Assembly: GCA_030549175.1 (NCBI GenBank)
Contig: JAUKUA010000005.1
Coordinates: forward strand, 744,001-808,000
Length of the DNA stretch: 64,000 nt
Direction: 5' to 3'
Source: Lasiosphaeris hirsuta
Taxonomy: Eukaryota > Ascomycota > Sordariomycetes > Sordariales > Lasiosphaeriaceae
Made by a program: the position numbers and the translations under genes. Of this stretch, positions 33,020 through 43,897 are shown piece by piece. The notes beneath the pieces were generated by a model. That model was not told the origin of the DNA, did no database searches, and worked only from the letters and a program-made list of their open reading frames with translations. How positions within the stretch are numbered: the first letter of the stretch is position 1; each line of letters starts with the position of its first letter.

Positions 33020-34514
33020 ATGGCGCTTGCCCTTCACTCTGCTACCCCGCTCGCCTCCGAAACTCTCCTCTCGCAATCGATATCCGAGTTCGAGCGCGTT
33101 CTGTCGTCGAAGGAGCAAAAGTCCTCATTCCGCAACTTCCGCTCCCAGGCCCTCCGATCGGCTCCGAGGCCCGAGGATGCGATGCGCTTCACAGCCGAGC
33201 TGAGTGTCCGCCGGCAAAGGCAAGTCAGCCACACGATGCCTCGGTCCCCGATTCACGAGCCACCTCCAGACTGCGCAGCAGTACGCTGCAATTGGAGACG
33301 TCATTGTCGGTGCCTCGCAGAATATCCTCGCCGCTGGCATTTGGTCGCTGGTGAGGCTCTCGCTGCAGATGGCGGTCGGACTCACCTCGCACGTGGAAAA
33401 GATATCAACTTTCTTCATGGAGGCTGGTCGCGACTCGCCGAGATACCAATCTATGACACTGATCTACCCTCGCTCGGCAAGTCTACGGGGAGCTCTCTGC
33501 CACTACTTCACCACCGTCACGAGGGTCTGTCGGTATCTCGTTGTTTTCGGCCAAAAGTCAATGATGGGTCAATTGGTTTCGTCTTTTGATGACTCACTGC
33601 TGCGAGCGGCGCAGGTGGAACTTCAGAAATGGCCTCGCTGCATCCTTGAAGATGTCAATCTTCTGAGTACGCAGACGATTGCGGAGGCTTGGAGATTCGA
33701 CCATCTTTGCCAACAACGGCGTGTATGGCAAGTGGAAGAGCGACGGCAATCCTTCGATGCTGGTCCTGATGGGAAAGCTCGGATCCGGCAAGTCGGTGGC
33801 TATGACGAACGTTATCGATGATCTGCACCTTCTCGGCGATGGCTCAGCAACTGTTTACTTCTTTTGTCGACATGACGTGCCCGAGGGACTAGCGTCGAGA
33901 ACCATTCTTGGGTGTCTGTTCTGGCAGATCTTGCAGGGTTGCATCAAGAAGTCGCCGATTGCCGAGGAGTGTCCCGTAAATGAGGCACTGGAAATGGCGC
34001 GATTCTAGCCATTATTGTAGGTCTCTCTGGCTGGCACTGCAGATGCAATCTCTCAGCGAGGAAGAGAGCGACAAGGCTGTCAAAGCAGCACGAAAAGATC
34101 TCCCTCAGGATTTATACGAGACTTACGAGTGGATCCTCACTCGTGCTCGTAGGGGCAGGAAGGACTACCAAAGCTCGATCTTGAAGCTTGTCTCCTCTGC
34201 CTCCCCTGCCTCCCGCCCTCTGATCATGCTCGACCTGCAGGAGGCATTGAGCGTCACGCCGCATCATCCCGAGTGGCACAAGGATCGGCTTATCAATGAC
34301 ATCAGGCGCGCTATAACATGCTGCGGCAGCCTTGTTGTTTGTTGTTGTGAATGAGGAGAAATATTTTCCAGTCTGTTTGGTCCATCAGAGCGCTACCCTG
34401 AGCAGGTCCGTTATAGTCGACCAATGGAACCGGCTTCGGCGCGAGCAGGAAGTAGAAGCCTTTCGGTTTCTGTCATACGCATCTCGAAGGCTTATATGTC
34501 ATGTAACCCTTATG
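33020..34514 (+). pseudogene. NACHT (NLR-like) protein with DUF7708-type N terminus, broken
   Basis: Four colinear segments in different frames make up one decayed gene. Segment 1, 33020-33230: FERVLSSKEQKSSFRNF. Segment 2, 33230-33680: IGDVIVGASQNILAAGIWSL, VRLSLQMAVGL, FFMEAGRDSPRYQSM and IYPRSASLRGALCHYF, typical of the helical domain preceding NACHT in fungal NLR-like proteins. Segment 3, 33690-34008: LVLMGKLGSGKSVAMTNVID (Walker A) and VYFFCRHD. Segment 4, 34040-34350: LALQMQSLSEEESDKAV, DLPQDLYETYEWIL, RPLIMLDLQEALSV and AITCCGSL, typical of the helical region after NACHT. C-terminal repeats (ankyrin, WD40 or TPR) are not visible before about 34514. The family is linked to non-self recognition and programmed cell death in fungi; this copy cannot make a full product. 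Confidence 0.78.
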
Positions 34515-34944
34515 TGAGATAAGAGTAACCTAATTCTAGGAAGTTGGAACAGATTCCTGAGGAGGGAGGGGAATATAGAAAGGGGTAGATGAGCGCAAGA
34601 TATGAAGAGTATCTAATCATTTGTAACCTGTAATTTCAAATCCCACACTTTAACCCGTGGAAGGAAAAATGGTGATGAAACATTTGTGGTAGCTACTGGT
34701 TATTACTAGTTCCTCTCAGTGTCTATACAGCTGATAGAATGGCATGGTTGTGACAAACTAGATGGTCTGTACCTTGAGGGCTTCTCAAGGGCAGCCCCTC
34801 AAGGGCTTGACTGGGTCGGAAACCGAATACACAAGCTGTGGCCGGTCACGTAGATCGTAAGCAGTCAAGAGATGCTTCGATGCGGTTGCGCAAGGCAGTG
34901 CTATTATCGTTACTAGCGTAACAGAGGAAATTGTCGAAGGCTGA

Positions 34945-35060
34945 GATTGGCTGTTGTTTTACCCTAAAGTTGCCCTCACCAACCACTGTCACCTGCACCG
35001 CCCCTAGCCACCTTGCTCAGGCGCTACTCAGGCATTGCTCAGGATTTGGTCAGGAAATGA
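34945..35060 (+). repeat. Dispersed repeat, forward copy (partner at 43200-43320)
   Basis: The sequence ggctgttgt.ttaccctaaagttgccctca, followed by gctcagg-rich text, matches the inverse complement of about 43200-43320. It probably belongs to a retroelement or LTR family. Confidence 0.6.
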
Positions 35061-35433
35061 TCAGAGAAATCGCTAAACATGGTTTAGACGAGTAGGCAAT
35101 ACTCCGCGGTTCGAATGGCAACTTTTCGCGAGGACCCAGTTTTTGGGACACAAGTGGCCCAAAACTGGGACCCCCCCCTCCAACCCAACTCCTTTTCGCT
35201 CCCCTTCCCTCCCCCCCAAAATCAAATAAAACCTAGTTTACCTCCCCGATTGGGTCTCCATTCCCGTCTTCCTTATTCACGAAGGTGGGTAGATCTCACC
35301 CTCAAGCTAAGACACTCCCCGAGCGGATTGCTTCGTTTTTATTCTTGTTAAACGTGGCTCTCCTATCTTAACCCAGTGGCAGCCGACTCTAAAAATGGGT
35401 AAGAGAAGAACTGCAGAGGAGAGAAGGAGATAT

Positions 35434-35688
35434 ATGTCAGAAAGAAGGGGGTTCTGGTCAGAGGCCAGAACACCACCGGTCGGACTGTGGTGGAAAACGG
35501 TTGATCGGAGCTGATCGGAGCTAAACGGAGCTGTACGGAGCCGTGTTGGGCTGAACGGAGCTGAACACACGAGTATATAGGCTCTCTGGCGAAGCCAGAG
35601 AGCCAACACAGGATATGCAATTCCGAGAGGCAATTCAATCAAGCAGTTGCAACCCTAGAGATTCTAGTGTGCAGTGATTCTGACACAT
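35434..35688 (+). repeat. Solo LTR 1
   Basis: Bounded by tgtcagaa at 35434 and ttctgaca at 35688, the TG...CA inverted termini of an LTR. It contains a TATA-like tatata (35574) directly followed by a perfect hairpin (35580-35604; arms ggctctctggc and gccagagagcc). The 3' section caattcaatcaagcagttgc is shared with copies at 35.9 kb (inverted) and 43.1 kb. Short tandem words cggagct/cggagcc lie upstream of the TATA box. Flanks share atata, possibly a target-site duplication. Confidence 0.75.
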
Positions 35689-35873
35689 ATAAATACAGTT
35701 GTTACAGCCTATAAATACAGCTTATATAATACTCCCAGTAAAGAGCTATAGCGAACAAGCTACTATAACTCCCTTATAATTACAGGTGGTACCACCTGTA
35801 AAGAAGTGATTTTTCTAACAATTATTAAAGCCATTCTCCTTAGCATATTGTCAGAAACTGTCAGAAACACTGC

Positions 35874-36120
35874 TGTCAGAAACACTGTACACTGGAATTT
35901 GTGGAAAAAAGGGGGTTGTAACTACTTGATTGAATTACTCTTGTTCTGTAGCTCTCTGGTTCCGCCAGAGAGCCCCTTATTATACGAGAGGGCAAAACCG
36001 TGGCCCTGGCCAGCTGAACTGGCACAGCCACCCCTACAGTGCTCTCTGCCTTGCTCAGCCATTGTGGCTTCTGGGCCCCTGGCCAGAAGCCCCTGAACTT
36101 CTGACACCTCCTTTCTGACA
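35874..36120 (-). repeat. Solo LTR 2, inverted relative to LTR 1
   Basis: It starts tgtcagaaacactgtacact and ends ttctgaca at 36120. Read leftward it has the same order as LTR 1: g/c-rich upstream part, TATA-like gtataata (about 35978-35985), hairpin (35951-35973), then caatcaagtagttacaaccc and the terminus. Two extra copies of tgtcagaaac lie just outside its inner end (35849, 35859). Confidence 0.7.
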
Positions 36121-36185
36121 CTAGCGTGAGGAACTAAAAAGGTCCCTCCGCCATCGTGGGTATGATGATGGTATCTATACTAGGT
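36121..36185 (+). repeat. Dispersed 63-bp repeat, copy 1
   Basis: ctagcgtgaggaac, then aggtccctc, ccatcgtgg and gatgatggtatctata match 38930-38993 with a few differences. It directly adjoins the outer end of LTR 2, so the LTR seems to have inserted next to or into this older repeat. Confidence 0.7.
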
Positions 36186-36519
36186 TTCCGGTGACGCCTC
36201 CCGCCTTGCTCAGAACCCAGGTACTCAGTCAGAGACTGAGCACTTCCTGTCTGAGCAGCCCCTGCTCAGTAGCTCCCAGAGTGCTCAGTGACTGAGCCCT
36301 CCTGCTAAGACTGAGCATCCCTGATTGGCCCTCCTTTACAGTGTTCTGACCTCCTACCACTGTTCTCGGCACTGTTCCTCCTACAGGGGACACGTTAGTC
36401 CGAGCCGGTACATGGGTGACTTGCAGGATCGTCATAGCAATTCAGGATGCCAACCACTTTCGACGGGTGCGGCTTAGCTTCACTTTTTGCGCTGGTTCCT
36501 GTGAACCGTCCATATACTA

Positions 36520-36720
36520 TGGGATATCCTATCGGTGCTGTCCCAAGTTTCGGGCCGGGATACTATGTACCATCCCATCGGTGCTGGTATATTATGTACT
36601 ATCCCAAATTCCGAGCTGGGATATCATATACCATCCCACATTCCAAGCTAGGATATTATGTACGATCCTAAATTCCGAGCTGGAGTATTGTGTACTATCC
36701 CAAGGAATGTACTGGTATAT
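36520..36720 (+). repeat. Degenerate tandem repeat, about 40-bp unit
   Basis: About five units contain variants of gggatatcatataccatcc and aaattccgagct. Related words recur at 37180-37400 and 37720-37830, suggesting a longer decayed satellite interrupted by an LTR. Confidence 0.6.
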
Positions 36721-37419
36721 TCTGGCCAAAATTTGGGACTGGTCCAGGATTAGGGCCACTAGGGCACTGTTGTCTTTTAGTAGTTTCCAGCCGCGGTCCC
36801 AAATTCGGGGTAATCCTTTAACATTAATTACATAAATACGTAATCATTTCTAGACATTATTGCGCTTGGTGAATGAAGTGTCTACAATGATAAGTTGTTC
36901 AGAAAAATGGACAACTCAACCTGGGCGCAACCGCTTTAGAGACACTGGAAAAGTGGAGAGCAACACTTTAGAATCCCGAATATAATATATATGACTTATC
37001 AACGTGCTAAAATTACAAGTTTTTTCTTCTCGTTTAGTTAGAGTGAAGGAAAGCGCAGCTAGGTGGTAGTGGTAGAGGTCCCAAAACTGGATTCTCGTAA
37101 GTCTACCGCCATTTTAGACCCGTGGAGAAAGTTAGGGAGGGGGAGTCGCTACCTGCTCTAACTGTAGGTCGAACGTCGGTCACTGATGTTACCTAGTATA
37201 TACTGGTACAAGTTGTGGGATGGTACATAACATCCTAGTCTTACCCCTAGGACAGTGTATATTGTCCTGGCACCAAAACTGGGATGGTATTTAACACAAC
37301 CATATTATATGCCATAGTACATGATATACTAGCACTTAGAATATGCTAGTAAATGATGTACTGGCCTATTGTATACTCGCACATAACATTATGGCCCAAA
37401 TTTGAGACCGCCTGTCATA

Positions 37420-37640
37420 TACTGTAACACCCCGGATGGGAGTACGGCTGATCAGAGCTAGTCGGAGTTGAATAGGGGCTGAGTAGAGCTGAGCGGAGCT
37501 GAACGGAGTGAACTGGCGAAGCCGGTTCAGCTCCATAGCGGAGCCGGCTCAGCTCGCCGGACATCACCACAATAGTACCGGTATAATAGGAGCTCTCTGG
37601 CAGAGCCAAAGAGCGAAGGGCAGGCTTCAATCAATCACTC
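37420..37640 (+). repeat. LTR-like sequence, copy 4 (diverged)
   Basis: It shares with LTR 1 the run of cggagct-type words, a TATA-like gtataata (37581), an immediately following hairpin (37592-37614; gctctctggc and gccaaagagc) and the following gcttcaatcaatca. The termini are eroded. Confidence 0.6.
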
Positions 37641-37859
37641 ACCCACCCCCCCCACTATTCAATCCACCACCTTGCAGTGCAGCCCCCTATCCTCGCCCCC
37701 GACGTGACCTGCGTTACATATACTTGTACATGGTGTAGGACAGTACATGACATCTTAGTTCAATCCGTAGCATAGTACTTAATATCCTAGCTCCAAACTA
37801 GGACGGTATTTAATATACCCTTGGAAAGTAACTTCTCCGTAGTATCTCTAAGCCCAAAC

Positions 37860-40340
37860 CACACAGAGAGATGCAGCCCCGATACCTTTATTGGGTGTGT
37901 TGACTGAAGCCCTACCACGCCAGCAAACTTTGGCTCACTGCCTCGAAGTTGGGATTCTTCTGTAGAAATGATAGGATTTCTTTTTCTCTGATCGAGGCGA
38001 TCAGTTGCGTATGCAACCGCCAGTCCTTAACCGCGTAATCATACAGGGGGTATTCCGAGAGCCTGGCTACGAACTCTTCGTCAGTTTAACAGCAGCCTGT
38101 TTCAAATGCTGAACTAGAAACTAGGCCTAAGCACACATCGAGAATGTTGCATTGAACGGGTCGTTGCCGACACCTTTGAGGTACTCGCGAGTTATGAAGT
38201 GGATCAGTCTGATAATGTGAGTTTAAGCAAATGATCAGTCCTTCGAAACCCGACATAATGGCTTCCTTATCCGTCATATTATCCACATCCAGCACCAGTT
38301 TATCTTCGATGATGGCAAACGCATGTTATAGCTCCCACATAGTAAGAGGGCGTTTCGCCTACCCAGCCCAATAGAGAACATACATTACTAGGTCTCGACC
38401 GTCTTTCCCCTTAATACACTATATAGTGTTACTATACAGCTTTCCATAGGAGTTCGGGCCCTTAGGCAAGTTTTGCACCGCCGTACAGACGCTTACTACG
38501 TTTCGACATTTTATAGTAGACTAGAGGTAGAGTTCCGTAAGAAGGAATCTACACGTAATTGGTAAGTAATCTTATTGGAACAGTAATAGGATGAAAAATT
38601 CACATATCAGTTAACGCTTCAGAGATTTCGGTAATAAGATCATCCTTGACCCGTTTTGATATCTTGCGAAGGAAGGTCATCTTTGGCGCCATCCGAGAGT
38701 TGAGAAAAAGCCCAATTGTTACGGCCTGCTCCTAACACCACAGGGTGGGTCAGGCAAAGACAGATCGTAGTAGCGGATAAAGTCTAATTGCTATAAGATA
38801 ATGGTGGCAAGATGACTGAATGAAGGCTAGCACAACTCTCAAGGCAGTACACTATCAAGCAGGTCGCGGATCCAGAGGTCCCAGACGAATAGATCCCAAG
38901 TGCAAATGATGCGGCTTGAACAATGTATTGCTAGCGTGAGGAACCAAGAGGTCCCTCACTCCATCGTGGACGCGATGATGGTATCTATAATTCTGAGATG
39001 ACAAGTAACTTGTACCTTGATCAACATGATCAACACTTCTTGGCGTTGAGCATGTTGAGCACTCCGTGCGAGCGACCAGTGCGACTTTCTTTTCCCTACG
39101 GTGCCGCCTGCGGATTATCCTCTGGGCTGTCACGGCCCAATGCGCGACCTCGAGGGTCGTCACACCAATACCGTCGTCCTTGGCATCGATTTGGACCCTG
39201 TGCATTGTAAGCCCGCTCTCTTCGAACAATGCGGTGATTTCCTGGATTGGTCTCAACGTGGCAAATAGGTTAAGGCCTACCGACTTCTGAAGTGGGCACA
39301 TTGCCTCCAGAAAGACCGACCTCCCCCCTACCTCGTATTTATCCACAGCGTCAGTGATAACAAAGCTCCTGTCATAAGAAGATATCGCGCTGCATAAACA
39401 GTCCATGAGCTCTTTTATCAGAGGACGGCTGACTTTCAGTTTCGGCTTCTATCATAGAAACAGGCTTTGAAGATCCGGAGGTGCCTTCCTGTGTCGAACG
39501 AGCTGTACTAAAAAAAAATATAAAAAAAACAGGCCATGCTATCTTCGGGTTCGTCTTTAGAATTGAAGTCAAATAGTACAAACCCCACTCCGATGGGTTC
39601 CGTAGTTGAGGCTGTGTGTAATTCTTACAGGTGGTAGATAGCAATGGAGGACAAAATCGACTTCCCGGCTCCTGGTATGCCCAAGGTTAGTCTTGGGTTG
39701 CTGTATCTAACTATTAAACTCCGCTAGGGTAGAAAACTTATTCCCAGTCTCGTTTACCCGCTTTCGTAGCCTCTCGGTATAAATTCGCCGTCCTTAGAAT
39801 CCATGCTAAGAGGGGTTAACCAGGCCAGAAGCCCCTCGTACTCCTTGCTCTACTCTGTGTCTTCAACTATGGAGCTAGACAGATGTTAGCCGGATGTTAT
39901 ACTCCAACATCTGTGGATGCCTGTTTACATATTAGACATAACCTACACGTTTAATGAAGTCATAAAACTGTCAAGCATGCCGTTGTAATGGCCAATCTGC
40001 TCCTGGCAGCTCTTGATCTCATTCGGGTCAAAAACCAACCTCTTTCCAAAGACGCGCGTTTTAACTCGAAGCCCGACATACGAACCAGCGGCACCGACAT
40101 ATTGATTTTCGTCATATATCCACTACAACCGGTTCAAGAGCGTCACATAACCCTATAGAATAGGACGAAGTACCCCTGACTTGGTGGCGTCATAGCACTG
40201 GCAAAGAGCAACATCGGCTGTCTCGAGAATATTAAGCATTGCCGAGATCCTGTGGCTCGTGTCTCATGTGGACCGTTAACATTGGATTTATAACGTCGTA
40301 ATGGCACTTTTGACGTCACGCTGATACTATGTAAGCCATT
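37860..40340 (-). pseudogene. NACHT-ankyrin-type (NLR-like) gene, heavily decayed
   Basis: Read leftward in changing frames: IKSCQEQIGHYNGMLDSFM (about 39980-40020), LLAWLTPLSMDSKD (about 39800-39830), the P-loop segment LGIPGAGKSILSSIAIYHL (about 39630-39690), SFVITDAVDKYEVGG (about 39330-39370) and GLNLFATLRPIQEITALFEES (about 39210-39270), equivalent to the Walker B and sensor 1 regions. Then YGKLYSNTI/KGKDGRDLVMYVLYW (about 38385-38450), LDVDNMTDKEAIMSGFEGLI (about 38240-38300), SAFETGCC, TDEEFVARLSEYPLYDYAV (about 38030-38090) and LIASIREKEILSFLQKNP (about 37935-38005). The order matches fungal NACHT-ankyrin proteins up to the border of the ankyrin repeats. Many stops and frameshifts exist, and a foreign 63-bp repeat sits at 38930-38993. 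Dead gene. Confidence 0.8.
38930..38993 (+). repeat. Dispersed 63-bp repeat, copy 2 inside the NACHT relic
   Basis: It matches 36121-36185 (ctagcgtgaggaac, aggtccctc, ccatcgtgg, gatgatggtatctata). It interrupts the NACHT homology, so it was probably inserted after the gene formed. Confidence 0.7.
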
Positions 40341-40798
40341 TTCGTAACGGGCTAATCTATATCGTAGCCTAGATAACTCTCAGCCATAGGTGGTCCCCCC
40401 CACAGACAAACCCCTAATGAAGCTATTCACACTTCGCATGTCGCGCGTAGACTACATAATAAATGTCAAAAGTACGGCACAGTTGGATTCGGTAGAATTG
40501 ATGGGGTTACACACAGGGGTGACTTTCCGACGGCAGCTAAAGTCAAACGTCGGTGGAGATACCGGTCTTGTAACGGCCGTAATATCAGAGATCAAGTCCG
40601 GGCCGCGACCAAAGCTTATTGACAATGCCGGCAATAGTCGAGTCAAGTTTCATTTTTCCGCCACAAACTCTCCACTCTGTGTCGAGATATAATAAGATGT
40701 ACCGCCGCCCCCCTTCCTCTGACGCTCTCATTTTTCCTATCTTCCCCCTCTCATGGTCTTCATTTGTATTCTCGCACATCTGCCCCCTTTCACTCAAT
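40341..40798. other. Intergenic / promoter region
   Basis: 5' flank of the hypothetical gene at 40799. It has a pyrimidine-rich leader (about 40700-40790). No other gene is seen. Confidence 0.5.
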
Positions 40799-41444
40799 AT
40801 GCTAGACGAAAACCTAGGTTGGCTACCCGAAGATAAGCTGGACCCTACGTGCCCTCCTCCTCCTTACGCGTCCTATTTAGGGTCGGGCGACGACTCTGAG
40901 AAGAAGAAGCCTCCTTCCGCATTACACGCGGTCCAGCGTAACGCCACAGAAGCCCAACAACAGGGAAAGGGTAGCAAGGGTAGCACCAGCATCTGGGGAC
41001 GGGTGCTATGCCGAATCATCTCAGGGGTCTCACGACATCCCAAGAACGAGATATATCCAACAACCGCCACCGCCGCCGCCGTAGCAGCAGCAGCAGCTGC
41101 TGCTGCTGTTAAAAGGGATAGACAGCCTAACGTCAGCGAAGGCCTTCCGAGATGGGTTGGACATAACGGCATGACATGTGGCCACGGCGCCACATCGACT
41201 AAGCGAACATTACCCCTGGCGCCTCCCCCTTGCGCAACAAAGAGTCATTGGTTGGGTTCACCCAGAACCAGATTCCATCAACGGCTCAAAGGTATTTTAC
41301 GTCAAGACCCTGAACCACCCATGGCTAGAGGCTACAGATCTAAGCCACGGACAACCACAATTCCCTTTGGACGTATCACATCATGTGGAAATGCGTCAGC
41401 TCATGGATGAGACCATCGAGAGGTTCATTCAAGGCGGTGATTAA
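40799..41444 (+). pseudogene. Hypothetical protein with poly-Ala tract and an apparent frameshift
   Basis: The frame opens at MLDENLGWLPEDKLDPTC, with a PPPPYAS motif and charged residues, then a poly-Ala tract encoded by gcc/gca/gct repeats (41067-41110). The downstream end, PLAQQRVIGWVHPEPDSING and HHVEMRQLMDETIERFIQGG, is in the next frame. No good intron joins the two frames, so a one-base indel between about 41110 and 41240 is the simplest reading. I do not recognise the family. It could also be two unrelated open frames. Confidence 0.4.
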
Positions 41445-43039
41445 CGGTCAGCAGAAAGGAATAGCCATCTTATTAGTTATTGAAATTATAAAAATATTCC
41501 CAGCCAGGGCGAGCCACCAGCACGAAAGCAACGTCCACAAAAATTATGACCCCCGCCGCAGCCCCCCCACCCACCCACCAGCCGAGCGCCTAACTCCAGC
41601 CTAATGTTCATCAGTCACTGTCGTAACAGGAGGGATATATTATAGCGGGCTCCTAAGACTTACCGAGCACCGAGAACGCCACGGCAACCAACGTGGACCA
41701 CCCCGTAACTCCCTGCCGATACAATAACCACCGCTCTCTCCACAGCCGGCGGTCCACACCCCCTTTGTCCCCCCCCAGCGCGACGGCCCCCTCCCTAGCA
41801 TCAGATCCGATCAGTATACAACCTTAACATCAGACAGATGATCTTGACACCAGAACATGACATCAGACAGACGAGGGAGGGCACAATTGGTTCGGGCGAC
41901 TCACAGAGCAGCGGGGTCGGCTAGGGCCAAGGGACAGAGGTGAGTGTCCCCGCACAGGCACCGGGAGAAATGCGGCTGGTCGGCATCGCCGAGAGCTTTG
42001 GCGGCGGCTTCGTCTGCGGCGGCGGCGGCGGAGGACTACATGATGAAATTGTTTTTTTTTTTTTGATGAAAAAAACTTTTGTTCGAATTTTTTTTTTGCC
42101 AGAAATGAGATGAACGGGCGAGGAGAGGAATGGGAGATCGGGCGGGGAAACCAGAATATTTAAGGTAGCCCACCCGACGAGCCTGTGCAGCAAAAACTCT
42201 CGACAGAAACGACTCTCGACGGCAATAACGATCTTAACAATGACGATACACTATTCAGCGGCAACAGCAACATGGCAACAACGCCACTCCACAGCAAGAC
42301 CAGCAACGACAGAGCAGAACGGGCAATGTTGACAAGAGCGACTGTCTTGCTGCTGCCCGGCGGCCCAGTGACACGGAGGACCGTCCCCCCCCCCCCATTT
42401 AAGATTCCCAATAAGGAGTTTCCACTAGCTGTTCAAGCGGCAGGAACTGGGCAGCAGCATCGCTGCACACCAGTGAAGTCCAGCGTTCCCCTGAGACGGC
42501 TCCTCGACTCATTACTTCCGGACCAGGTGTTTCAACAGTGATCGCTCCCACATCGACCTACCCGAAGCCCATCAGACCACCATTACGTCACCCAGAGCCA
42601 GCTGAAGAAGCCTCGGGCACGCTTACACGAGCCAACCAGAATCTACCCGACCCAATCCGCCTTAGAAGGCGCCCGACACTCTGTCCAATCGGTCCCGAAG
42701 CACCCAAGCCCACTTGTCGCTCCTGCATCAAATTTGAGATTTGATCATTCCACAATTTCAAGCTGAGGTAATTCACAATCTGGCTGGCCACCATTCCCAG
42801 CCATTCCCGATAGTTGTAGCGAATTTCCCTCCTAAGCAGCTGTCCTTCAGGGTTCACCTCCCTTGACCCAACGAGCCAGCACGCTACCAAGCCCACTCCT
42901 AGCGGCTGCCGTTCCGGTGGCCGTTTAAGCACCGGACATAGGGACTGCCGACGATAGTGAAAGTCGTGAGATGTAGGTGCTAGATTGTTTCTAAGATTGG
43001 TAATATCGGCCACGCAACGCGCAAGCGTTGCCGCCACTC
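41445..43039. other. Intergenic
   Basis: No gene is accepted. It contains a ggc-rich stretch (about 41998-42035), T runs near 42051-42064 and 42090-42098, and an open plus-strand frame of 118 codons (42185-42541) with no recognisable motif. The last 300 bases lead into an LTR. Confidence 0.45.
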
Positions 43040-43143
43040 AGGACTGTATAAATAGGGGTATCTGGCTTTGCCAGAATACCACGAACAAGCAATTCAATCA
43101 AGCAGTTGCAACCCACAAATTCCAGTGTGCATTGTTTCTGACA
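43040..43143 (+). repeat. LTR 3' section, copy 3
   Basis: TATA-like tataaata (43047) is followed by a hairpin (43058-43079; arms tatctggc and gccagaata). The conserved caattcaatcaagcagttgc and the terminus gtttctgaca at 43143 match LTR 1. The 5' border is not clear. Confidence 0.6.
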
Positions 43144-43897
43144 GGAACGCACTGGAATCTCCGGATGGTAATTTTAGTCGAGGGTCCAAAATATGGCCAC
43201 GCGGCTGTGCAAGCTAGGCTCACCCTAGCTCACCCTAGCTCAGGAGCGGCTCAGGATCACGCACGAACATGGAAATTGCTGAGGGCAACTTTAGGGTACA
43301 ACAATGGGCTGTTGTATATATCTAAGTGGTCCTGTGGTCCCGTATCCTCCAGAATTCGTCACCTATGCCCCGTGGTCCCGGCCTTCCGGGACTTCGGGTC
43401 CTTCTGTCACCCAGCTAGCGTCAGGGTTGTGACTTGCCTTCAGCTATGTCCTATCCACGTCGTCCTACGAATAAATCGTGTCGAGCGATAAATGGCGCTA
43501 CAACTGGGTAACTTTACTGACATATTGCCACAATAAATTTGGTCATCGGACAGTACGGGTTTCTCCCCTATGGTGCGAAGGCGATGGCACGGCTGCCTCA
43601 ACCGCTCCCAGGAGCTTGGTGGTCGACTGCGGTGTCAACCCGAAAGACTATCGGCACAGGCTGGATGGCCATGGAAAGCCAATCGGGAAACTGCTACCTT
43701 GGTGCCTTTGGCGATGAGGTATTCGCCGGTTGTCGAGGCGTTGCCGCCTGCGATGGTAAAAGAGAGGGAGGATGGCACTTTGCGAATCACAAAGAGTACA
43801 CACAGAAGAACGAGATGGCGCGAGCCTCAGGCAGGACATGGCTGTATTACAAATCACAGAAACTCCCGGTTCCAACGCTTCAATTGGCGCTACAGAA
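43144..43897. other. Intergenic with a dispersed repeat copy
   Basis: The inverted partner of 34945-35060 lies at about 43200-43320, with an extra tandem ctcaccctagct. Nothing else is recognised up to the 3' end of the ubiquitin-like gene; open frames here have no family motif. Confidence 0.5.
43200..43320 (-). repeat. Dispersed repeat, inverted copy (partner at 34945-35060)
   Basis: The inverse complement reads ggg/cctaaagttgccctca next to gctgttgta, as in the forward copy. Confidence 0.6.

Larger units (their letters stand above)
34515..37859. other. AT-rich repeat island with solo LTRs
   Basis: No gene is supported over 3.3 kb. It contains solo LTR-like sequences (35434-35688, 35874-36120, 37420-37640), a dispersed sequence also found inverted near 43.2 kb (34945-35060), a repeat shared with 38.9 kb (36121-36185) and a degenerate tandem array (36520-36720). 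Base composition is visibly richer in A/T than the flanking genes. Words such as tatac, gtacta and atattatg are frequent. Confidence 0.6.

Noticed and set aside
42160..42411. Walker-A-like GPPGSSKT in a leftward open frame.
   Set aside because: No other ATPase motif surrounds it, the start and codon use are poor, and the opposite strand is equally open; probably chance.
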